Positions 6,924-13,621 of a DNA stretch of 22,086 nt are shown here, piece by piece; the stretch's first letter is position 1, and each line of letters starts with the position of its first letter. Under the pieces are notes generated by a model. The model did no database searches, was not told the origin of the DNA, and was given only the letters and a program-made list of their open reading frames with translations. Made by a program: the position numbers and the translations under genes. Origin of the DNA: Bacteroidales bacterium (lineage in GTDB: Bacteria > Bacteroidota > Bacteroidia > Bacteroidales > UBA3663); NCBI GenBank assembly GCA_016293065.1, contig JAEDEY010000027.1, positions 1 to 22,086 on the forward strand. The letters are read 5' to 3'.

Positions 6924-8408
6924 ATGGGTATAATCATCCGTCAGTCGCTCAAAGGCACATTCGTCAACTATGTCGGAGTGCTCCTTGGCATCTTTGTCCA
7001 GTTCTATATCGTAGCCAAATATCTTGACCCAGAGGTGATAGGACTCTCGAAGGTCGTTTATGAGGTGGCATTCCTGCTCTCGACCTTAGCCTTGATGGGG
7101 TCGGGCAGTGTGGGCATGAGGTTCTTCCCCTATTTCAAGGACAAGGTTTCGGGCGACAATGGCTTCCTCTTCTATTACCTGCTCTTCCCTGTAGTGGGCT
7201 TGACTCTGATGTCATCGCTCTATTTGGGTCTGCGAGTCCCGATTGAGGGTTACTTTGGCGAGAAGTCACCGTTGTTTAACGAGCATTTCTACTATGTGCT
7301 ACCAATGATGGTAGTGCTGACGTTCTGGGTTTGGTTTGAGAACTATGCCAACATAAACATGCGCATTGCTCTGCCAAAAGCCGTTCGTGAGGTAGGCATG
7401 CGACTGATGATGCTCGGCATATATCTGTCATACGGCTTCGGCTTGATTGATGTGACGGGACTTATTGTCGGCTTCATCATCTGCTACGGTTTGTGTATGA
7501 TCACTTCGGGAGTCTATTCGCTGCATGTCGGTGACTCCAAGCTGCGTCACGACTGGAAGTTCATTACTCCAGAACTGAAGAGCAAGGTGCTGAAATACAC
7601 AGGCTTCCTGATGCTGGCTGGCATCAGCGGCAACCTTATACAGCAGATGGATATATATATGCTGTCGGGAGTCAAGGGACTGTATTCTGCAGGTATCTAC
7701 ACCATAGTGGTGTATATGGCAGAGATAGTGAACATGCCTTCGCGCAACATTACTCCGATCTCGGCACCATTGGCGGCAGAGGCAATGAAGGAGAACGACA
7801 TGGAGAAAGCCAAAGGACTGTACCGTCAGGTGTCGGTTCATCAGATGCTTGCGAGCAGTGTGCTGCTGCTTCTCGTGTGGATCAATATCGACAATATCTT
7901 TGCCATCATCCCTAATGGCGAAAAGTTTGCCGAGGGACGCTGGGCAGTGCTCTTCCTTGGCTTGTCGAAGGTGGTGTATGGCACACTCAACTTTGGCAAT
8001 ACGCTCATCTCTTTTAGCCGCTATTACTATTGGACGCTCTTCATCACAGTGTTCCTTGCGATAGTGAGCATTGGCACCAACCTCTATTTCATTCCAATCT
8101 TAGGCTTGAGTGGTGCTGCCCTGGCTTCGCTTATCACGGTGATAGTGAGCTATGCCTACCAACAGTATATCGTTCAGGCAAAGATCAAGACCAATCCGTT
8201 CTCCTGGGCACATGCCCGCATCGTGGTTGTGATTGCCGTTCTTTATATAGTCAATGCCTTTATCCCATCGCTTATTGGTGTTTCGCCGATACTCGATGCC
8301 TTGGTGCGCTCGTCGGTGATTGGGGCAGTGGGTATAGGTCTGATATACAAACTTAATATATCAGAGCAGATCAGCTGGTTTATCAGGACAAAGGTGTTTG
8401 GCAAATAA
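6924..8408 (+). CDS. Oligosaccharide flippase (Wzx-like, MOP superfamily)
   Basis: A 494-residue polytopic membrane protein, hydrophobic through nearly its full length with an estimated 12-14 membrane segments, as usual for Wzx/polysaccharide_synt transporters. The N-terminus (IRQSLKGTFVNYVGVLLGIF) and the inner half beginning ELKSKVLKYTGFLMLAGISG repeat the amphipathic-helix-plus-TM pattern of the two six-helix lobes. Members translocate undecaprenyl-diphosphate-linked oligosaccharides across the inner membrane. A short purine run (AAGGG) precedes the ATG. Its place right after rfbCD and before the transferases is typical of polysaccharide and O-glycan loci. The stop codon lies in a 16-bp A/T palindrome (8404-8419). 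Confidence 0.93.
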   Translation: MGIIIRQSLKGTFVNYVGVLLGIFVQFYIVAKYLDPEVIGLSKVVYEVAFLLSTLALMGSGSVGMRFFPYFKDKVSGDNGFLFYYLLFPVVGLTLMSSLYLGLRVPIEGYFGEKSPLFNEHFYYVLPMMVVLTFWVWFENYANINMRIALPKAVREVGMRLMMLGIYLSYGFGLIDVTGLIVGFIICYGLCMITSGVYSLHVGDSKLRHDWKFITPELKSKVLKYTGFLMLAGISGNLIQQMDIYMLSGVKGLYSAGIYTIVVYMAEIVNMPSRNITPISAPLAAEAMKENDMEKAKGLYRQVSVHQMLASSVLLLLVWINIDNIFAIIPNGEKFAEGRWAVLFLGLSKVVYGTLNFGNTLISFSRYYYWTLFITVFLAIVSIGTNLYFIPILGLSGAALASLITVIVSYAYQQYIVQAKIKTNPFSWAHARIVVVIAVLYIVNAFIPSLIGVSPILDALVRSSVIGAVGIGLIYKLNISEQISWFIRTKVFGK

Positions 8409-8419
8409 TAATTATTATT
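8404..8419. repeat. 16-bp A/T palindrome at the flippase/fusion-gene junction
   Basis: AATAATAATTATTATT is a perfect palindrome that takes in the flippase stop codon and ends one base before the next ATG. As RNA it would have little stability, so a terminator is unlikely. It marks the point where base composition falls. Confidence 0.6.
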
Positions 8420-9901
8420 ATGAAAATGATTGACAAGAAGTATTGCATGAGTTCATATCTTGCATTTAGATACATAGAAAAGCAAGATGTTGATTTTTTT
8501 GATGGATTGAAGCATGAGCTAATACCCATCCCAGACTCTGACAGATTGACTTTTGTCAAGACTGCCGATGACATTGACCGTGAGCTGCAGAAAGTGTTTG
8601 AGACAATGAAAGGCGAGAAGCTTGGAATATGTCTTTCGGGAGGGATGGATTCTGCCATTCTTGCTTCATACATGAGAGGATGTGATGCATACACATTCCG
8701 CTTTCTGGGAGGCAACTATCAGCAGGAAGAACTGGCACGTGCAGAATATTATGCGTCATATTATGGACTTAACCTGCATTATGTTGATATTGACTGGAAT
8801 ACAGTCAAAAGTTACCTGCCCGCAGTGATGAGAGCCAAAGGTGCACCTGTTCATTCCATTGAACCACAGCTCCTGCAGGCTGCAATGCAGGCCAAAGCCG
8901 ATGGCGTAACTCGAATGATTGTTGGTGAGAGTAGCGATCTGCTGTTTGGAGGTATGGACCAGCTCCTTGCCAAAGACTGGACTCTTGCGGATTTTCAGAA
9001 ACGCTACATATTTCTTGATCCATCATTGGTGCTCAATGAGCCAGACGATATGTCATATCTATTTGAACGTTATCGTCAAGGAGAAAACATCGATTTTCTC
9101 TCTTTTATGGATGATGTGTTCTCAATTGAATCATCGAGCAGCTATTATAATGCTTTCGGAGTGGCAGATATGCCATATACCGACCCCTATGCTCTCTTAA
9201 GAATGGCAGATGCCTTGGACTTGAATAGAGTTCGTAATGGCGAACCAAAGTATCTGATAAGAGAACTTATGCATAGGAAGTATCCTGATATTCCAGTGCC
9301 AAACAAGGTGCCTATGCCACGTCCAGTCGATGCATATTTCAAAGATTGGAAGGGTCCGAAGCGTCATGAGTTCAAGAAGGATATTGATATGAGCCAGTTT
9401 ACAGGCAACCAAAAATGGCAGATGTATTGTCTTGAGCAGTTCCTTAACATGTATGATCCAGAGCCTGGATATACAATAGGCTATACGACAGGTGTGTTCG
9501 ATTTGTTTCATATAGGTCATCTCAATCTTTTGCGAAAAGCCAAGGCACAATGTGACTATTTGATTGTCGGCGTATCGACAGACCAACTTGTCGGTTACAA
9601 GAATAAACATGCAGTCATTCCGTTCGACGAACGCAAAGCCATTGTCAACTCTATTGTCTATGTTGATGAGGTTGTCACCCAGGATAATATGGACAAAATG
9701 GAAGCATGGCAAAAGTATCATTTTCACAAAATGTTTGTTGGAGACGACTGGAAGGGAACTGCCAAATGGAACAAGATAGAAGCAGAGATGGCTGACGTTG
9801 GTGTGAAACTGGTATATTTCCCTTATACTAAAGGCACTTCGAGCACACTGATCAATCAGACTCTTAATAACTTGAGAGATGGTGACAAAGGGAAATATTG
9901 A
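8420..9901 (+). CDS. Fusion of asparagine-synthase-like PP-loop domain and TagD-like cytidylyltransferase
   Basis: A 493-residue two-domain protein. Residues 1-340 resemble the synthetase half of AsnB: the PP-loop SGGMDS at 73-78 binds ATP, GESSDLLFGG at 169-178 keeps the Glu and Asp of AsnB's GEGSDELFGG but has Leu for the next Glu, and KYLIRELM (277-284) matches the conserved Lys/Arg segment. The glutaminase domain is missing, with no Cys2; only a remnant like its last strand (SYLAFRYI, 12-19) remains. Residues 352-480 form a nucleotidyltransferase of the glycerol-3-phosphate/ethanolamine-phosphate cytidylyltransferase type: GVFDLFHIGH at 358-367, DERKAIV at 403-409, GDDWKG at 441-446 and TKGTSST at 470-476. 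Likely role: make an amide and a CDP-activated alcohol phosphate, to be used by the LicD protein whose gene overlaps this one by 23 bp. The substrate is unknown. Sixty-base samples from 8461, 9121 and 9601 have 19, 24 and 25 G+C, against 33 from 7921 in the flippase. Confidence 0.88.
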   Translation: MKMIDKKYCMSSYLAFRYIEKQDVDFFDGLKHELIPIPDSDRLTFVKTADDIDRELQKVFETMKGEKLGICLSGGMDSAILASYMRGCDAYTFRFLGGNYQQEELARAEYYASYYGLNLHYVDIDWNTVKSYLPAVMRAKGAPVHSIEPQLLQAAMQAKADGVTRMIVGESSDLLFGGMDQLLAKDWTLADFQKRYIFLDPSLVLNEPDDMSYLFERYRQGENIDFLSFMDDVFSIESSSSYYNAFGVADMPYTDPYALLRMADALDLNRVRNGEPKYLIRELMHRKYPDIPVPNKVPMPRPVDAYFKDWKGPKRHEFKKDIDMSQFTGNQKWQMYCLEQFLNMYDPEPGYTIGYTTGVFDLFHIGHLNLLRKAKAQCDYLIVGVSTDQLVGYKNKHAVIPFDERKAIVNSIVYVDEVVTQDNMDKMEAWQKYHFHKMFVGDDWKGTAKWNKIEAEMADVGVKLVYFPYTKGTSSTLINQTLNNLRDGDKGKY

Positions 9902-10757
9902 CCTATATGACGACAAGGCATACAAAGCCAAGCTCGTGCAGACCTTACAGGCTTTCACAAGATTCTGTGAGGCAAACGGCTTGGCATATATGGCTTGTGC
10001 AGGCACATGTATCGGTGCTGTGAGGCATCATGGTTTCATCCCCTGGGACGATGATATAGATGTCTTCATGTCGAGAGCTGATTTCGAAAGGTTAGTGTCG
10101 CTCAAGAACAAACTGCCAGAAGGCTACTCGCTGGTACAGGAAGGCGAAAACGGGTATTATGCGCCGATTCCAAAGTTCTATGACAATCGGACAACACTTT
10201 GGGAGGAGAAGTCATTGCCGGCAGTGATAGGAGCATATATCGACATCTTTCCGCTTGACGAATGTGACGATGATGCCGACTATTGCAAGAGGTTGAAGAA
10301 GGAATATGAGTATTGCTATCTTCACCACATGGACTCACGCCGCAAATGGCTGTTTGAGGATTTTGTCGATATGGCATTGCACCTTCACCCGATGGGATTT
10401 ATTCGATTGCTCAAGAACACATTCTATCATGCACCGAAAGCTGCTTATTACAAGAAACGGCTCGATGGCATCAGGAAGAAGATGCAGGAGATGAAGGGCA
10501 GCTATGTCATTCCATGGGACGGATTATATGCCACTCCATATCCAAAGCGCCTTTTTGAGAAAACTGTGCCTTGTGATTTTGAGGGATTGACGATTCAGAT
10601 TCCTGCCATGTATGACGAATACCTGACCCAGACTTACGGCAATTATATGCAGCTTCCTCCTGTAGAGAAGCGCAAATCTACACATTCGCATTTCTATCTT
10701 GACCTGGACAGAGGCATGACGCTCGATGAGGTCAGAAAGATGATAAGGATGAAATAA
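9879..10757 (+). CDS. LicD-family phosphotransferase
   Basis: A 292-residue LicD/fukutin-type protein. The family's hallmark is complete: GTCIGAVRHHGFIPWDDDIDV at 42-62, shown here in two parts (GTCIGAVRHHG, FIPWDDDIDVFM), with the Asp cluster that binds metal. AYIDIFPLDE and the closing HSHFYLDLD region also fit. LicD proteins move phosphocholine, and relatives move glycerol- or ribitol-phosphate, from a CDP carrier to a sugar. The start ATG at 9879 lies inside the end of the fusion gene (23-bp overlap), and no better start follows before the conserved domain. Overlap with a cytidylyltransferase gene argues strongly that the two proteins act in sequence. Phosphocholine is not implied: no choline kinase or LicC-type enzyme is present. 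Confidence 0.92.
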   Translation: MVTKGNIDLYDDKAYKAKLVQTLQAFTRFCEANGLAYMACAGTCIGAVRHHGFIPWDDDIDVFMSRADFERLVSLKNKLPEGYSLVQEGENGYYAPIPKFYDNRTTLWEEKSLPAVIGAYIDIFPLDECDDDADYCKRLKKEYEYCYLHHMDSRRKWLFEDFVDMALHLHPMGFIRLLKNTFYHAPKAAYYKKRLDGIRKKMQEMKGSYVIPWDGLYATPYPKRLFEKTVPCDFEGLTIQIPAMYDEYLTQTYGNYMQLPPVEKRKSTHSHFYLDLDRGMTLDEVRKMIRMK

Positions 10758-10770
10758 ATACAGATAATAG

Positions 10771-11931
10771 ATGAAGATACTTTACGACCATCAGGCTTTT
10801 CAGATGCAATACTTCGGCGGAGTGTCGAAGTGCTTCTGTGAGCTGATTTCACATCTCCCTGACGGTGTGCAAGCACAAATCAGCATTGCGCAAAGCAACA
10901 ATGTTCATTTGAGGGAGAGTGGATTGGTCAAAGGACTTGGCAATGTGACGATGGATCATCGCATGTGGAACGAGAAGCATCCAGGCAGGCTGATGGACAT
11001 CCTTTATCTTGCTGCCAGCAAGTATCTTGATCTGCCTACAGCCGATAGCCAGAACAGGCGAATGACCAACAGGATGCTGAAACAAGGTGATTACGATGTG
11101 TTCCATCCGACATATTTCAAGCCAGAGTTTCTGAAATATCTTGGAAAGAAACCCTTTGTATTGACCATCCACGACATGATGCCAGAGCTCTATCCACAGT
11201 ACTATGGATCGAATTATCCAGACATCGCCTGGAAAAAGCAGCTTGTGAAGCGTGCCGATGCCATAGTGGCTGTATCGGAATGTACGAAGAACGACGTCAT
11301 CAAAATCCTGGGTGTACCAGAAGAGAAGATCACTGTCATACATCATGGAGGACCTGCCTCGGAGAGCCATGCAATGGTACCACGCATCGTCAATGAACGA
11401 TACCTGCTCTATGTGGGTCAGCGCATGTTCTACAAGAACTTCACACGATTGCTTGAGTCCTTCTCGGCTGTGGCATCACGTGAAGATATGAGCGACGTAT
11501 TGCTGGTTTGCACGGGTGCTCCTTTTTCTGATGGTGAAAAAGCCCTGATTGCGAGACATGGCATTTCAGATAGGATTGTCTTCATGCATCCTACCGATGC
11601 AGAGATGCAGATTCTTTATAGAGATGCACTTGCTTTTGTCTATCCTTCTGGCTACGAAGGCTTTGGTATGCCTATTCTTGAGGCTTTTGCCAATGGCTGT
11701 CCTGTGTTGCTCAATGATGCCAGCAGCTTTCCTGAAGTAGGAGGAGATGCAGCTCGGTATTTCCGTTTCGACAATGGTGTAGGCGAGTTGTCGCAGCTGC
11801 TTGTCGAGGTAGCGACGGAAGGAGAGGAGTCGAGGAAAGAATGGGTGAAGCGAGGTTTGCAGAGACTTGGTATGTTCTCGTGGGAAAAGTCGGCACAGCG
11901 ATTGGTTAATGTATATAAATCAGTCTTATGA
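10771..11931 (+). CDS. Glycosyltransferase family 4 (GT-B fold)
   Basis: A 386-residue retaining glycosyltransferase of the GT4/RfaB type, cytoplasmic and probably membrane-associated. The N-terminal lobe has the acceptor-side glycine loop FGGVSK (15-20), and the C-terminal lobe has YVGQRMFYKN (214-223), a diverged R/K donor-phosphate site, then the EGFGMPILE motif with E296 and E304 (E-x7-E). IHDMMPEL at 133-140 is shared with mannosyl- and rhamnosyltransferases of O-antigen loci. Donor sugar cannot be read from sequence. It follows licD by 13 bp and overlaps the next transferase by the ATGA at 11928-11931. Confidence 0.93.
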   Translation: MKILYDHQAFQMQYFGGVSKCFCELISHLPDGVQAQISIAQSNNVHLRESGLVKGLGNVTMDHRMWNEKHPGRLMDILYLAASKYLDLPTADSQNRRMTNRMLKQGDYDVFHPTYFKPEFLKYLGKKPFVLTIHDMMPELYPQYYGSNYPDIAWKKQLVKRADAIVAVSECTKNDVIKILGVPEEKITVIHHGGPASESHAMVPRIVNERYLLYVGQRMFYKNFTRLLESFSAVASREDMSDVLLVCTGAPFSDGEKALIARHGISDRIVFMHPTDAEMQILYRDALAFVYPSGYEGFGMPILEAFANGCPVLLNDASSFPEVGGDAARYFRFDNGVGELSQLLVEVATEGEESRKEWVKRGLQRLGMFSWEKSAQRLVNVYKSVL

Positions 11932-12746
11932 TAAGGTTTGCTATTGTCACTGTTTCATTTAATGCGGCAGATTGTGTGGAGAAGACCATCAAGTCGGTAC
12001 TCCGGCAGTCATATCCTGCTGTCGATTACCTCATAATCGACGGAGGCAGCAATGACGGCACCCAGAAGATTATTGGCAGATATGCCGATAGGCTGACCTA
12101 TTGGGTGAGCGAACGAGACCGTGGCATCTACGATGGCATGAACAAAGGCATAGCCAAGGTCAATGAACTTATTGAAAAAGACGGAACCGAACGCTATGTG
12201 CTGATGCTCAATGCCGATGACTCGTTGATAGGAACGGATGTCCTTGCGAAACTCGCTGCAAAGATTGAACAGGACAAGAGGAATCCCGATGTGGTCTGCT
12301 GCTCATGGATGATACATCCCGAACATGGCACGTATCTGCAGTCGCCTGGCGACCTGACCCAGCTGCCTCACCGTTATGTGATCTGTCATCAAGCCACCTT
12401 TGTGAAAGGCTCGGTGCTTGCCTCTCGCCCTTTTGACTTGAAATATCGCCTGGCAGGGGATTTCGATCAGTTGTCGCAGCTCTACATCTCGGGCTACAAG
12501 TTTGCCGTATATCCTGATATCGTGGTTAGCGACATGATATTGAACGAAGGAGCCACTGAACGTAACTGGCGAGCTTCGGTCCGCGAGGGCTTTGAAGTAG
12601 TGAAGTGCAATGGGCAATACCGTATGGGTGCAGAGTCATGGTTAGTGTTCCGCAAGACGACAGTGCGACTCATCAAGCGGTTGTTGCCAAGAAAAGTGAG
12701 CGATGCTTTCTTCGGTTGGCTGGCTCGTCATTATAAAGCAATGTAA
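11928..12746 (+). CDS. Glycosyltransferase family 2 (GT-A fold)
   Basis: A 272-residue inverting GT2 enzyme. The nucleotide-binding start FAIVTVSFNAADCVEKTIKS is at 4-23, the DGGSNDGT loop at 38-45, and the metal-binding NADD at 95-98. SERDRGIYDGMNKGI (61-75) is typical of the WcaA/Hep_Hag-like subgroup found in colanic-acid and exopolysaccharide clusters. The C-terminus (VRLIKRLLPRKVSDAF) is basic and amphipathic and may attach the enzyme to the inner membrane. The start overlaps the previous stop by 4 bp, so translation is probably coupled. Donor and acceptor are unknown. Confidence 0.93.
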   Translation: MIRFAIVTVSFNAADCVEKTIKSVLRQSYPAVDYLIIDGGSNDGTQKIIGRYADRLTYWVSERDRGIYDGMNKGIAKVNELIEKDGTERYVLMLNADDSLIGTDVLAKLAAKIEQDKRNPDVVCCSWMIHPEHGTYLQSPGDLTQLPHRYVICHQATFVKGSVLASRPFDLKYRLAGDFDQLSQLYISGYKFAVYPDIVVSDMILNEGATERNWRASVREGFEVVKCNGQYRMGAESWLVFRKTTVRLIKRLLPRKVSDAFFGWLARHYKAM

Positions 12747-12761
12747 TATATTCGATTGACA

Positions 12762-13619
12762 ATGCAGGTTTCGATTATCTCTCCTGTCTATAACGTAGCA
12801 GCATATATTTGCGAGTGCATCGACTCGATAGTCAGTCAGACCATGACCGACTGGGAGGTTCTGTTTGTCGATGACCATGGGACTGACAACAGTATAGAGA
12901 TCGCCAAGCAACATATTGCGCACTTGCCAAAGGATATTGCAGGGAAGTTCCGCTTCATGGCAACTCCAAAGAATACAGGGCCAGGCATTGCCCGCAACTT
13001 TGGCATCCAGCAGGCTCGTGGCGAGTACATAGCCTTTCTCGATAGCGACGACAGGATGGAACCGCAGATGCTCGACAGGCTCTTGCTCAAGGCTTATGGT
13101 GGACTCAACCTGATGCATATCGGCACACCAGGTGTCGATCTCGTGTATTGCAATGCCAAGAGTTTTGGTGACAGCGGGAAGCCACGGTTCTTGCAGAATC
13201 CCGATATCGAAAAGGGCAAGGATTATTATCTGAAGCACTTCAAGACTTATATATGGACATATATCTACCGCAGGAAGTTCATTATCGACAATGGTCTGGA
13301 GTTCCCTTGTGAGCGAGCATCGGAAGATACCAATTTCCTGACCAAGACATTGCTTGTTGCCCGAACCATCCGATGTGTCAATGAACCATTGTATCTATAT
13401 CGCGTCCGCCCGCAGTCGCTCACAACGGCAAGAAACCGCCATCGGTATAAGGAAAGGCTATCGTCGGTGAGAAAGCTCATGGATGAGTTTGAGGCAATGA
13501 AAGCCAATCCACGATATGCCGACCTTCATCTTGATCAATACGACAGAGCGATGAGTCTCATCTGGAAAAAGAAAGGCATTGCTCAAGCTGTAATAGACTA
13601 TATAAAGAATATATTTTGA
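12762..13619 (+). CDS. Glycosyltransferase family 2 (GT-A fold)
   Basis: A 285-residue GT2 enzyme with VSIISPVYNVAAYICECIDS at 3-22, VDDHGTDNS at 36-44, the acceptor-side RNFGIQQARGEYI at 78-90 and the metal-binding FLDSDD at 92-97. Members add hexoses, hexosamines or deoxysugars to lipid-linked glycans. I chose the ATG at 12762 (MQVSIISPVY); a TTG two codons upstream is possible but unnecessary. There is a 15-bp gap to the previous gene and 2 bp to the next. It is only distantly like the GT2 upstream, so it is not a recent duplicate. Confidence 0.93.
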   Translation: MQVSIISPVYNVAAYICECIDSIVSQTMTDWEVLFVDDHGTDNSIEIAKQHIAHLPKDIAGKFRFMATPKNTGPGIARNFGIQQARGEYIAFLDSDDRMEPQMLDRLLLKAYGGLNLMHIGTPGVDLVYCNAKSFGDSGKPRFLQNPDIEKGKDYYLKHFKTYIWTYIYRRKFIIDNGLEFPCERASEDTNFLTKTLLVARTIRCVNEPLYLYRVRPQSLTTARNRHRYKERLSSVRKLMDEFEAMKANPRYADLHLDQYDRAMSLIWKKKGIAQAVIDYIKNIF

Positions 13620-13621
13620 AA

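Noticed and set aside
8404..8419. A/T palindrome as an intrinsic terminator after the flippase
   Set aside because: It has only A-T pairs and no G/C stem; it would not form a stable RNA hairpin, and the next gene starts at once.
9197..10006. 269-codon open frame on the minus strand across the fusion/LicD junction
   Set aside because: It lies opposite two genes with clear family motifs, has no recognisable domain and no sensible position in an operon; a chance antisense frame.
12756..12761. TTG as the start of the second GT2
   Set aside because: The ATG two codons later gives the normal family N-terminus, and nothing favours the rarer start. The same reasoning applies to the TTG at 13616 before the YfhO gene.
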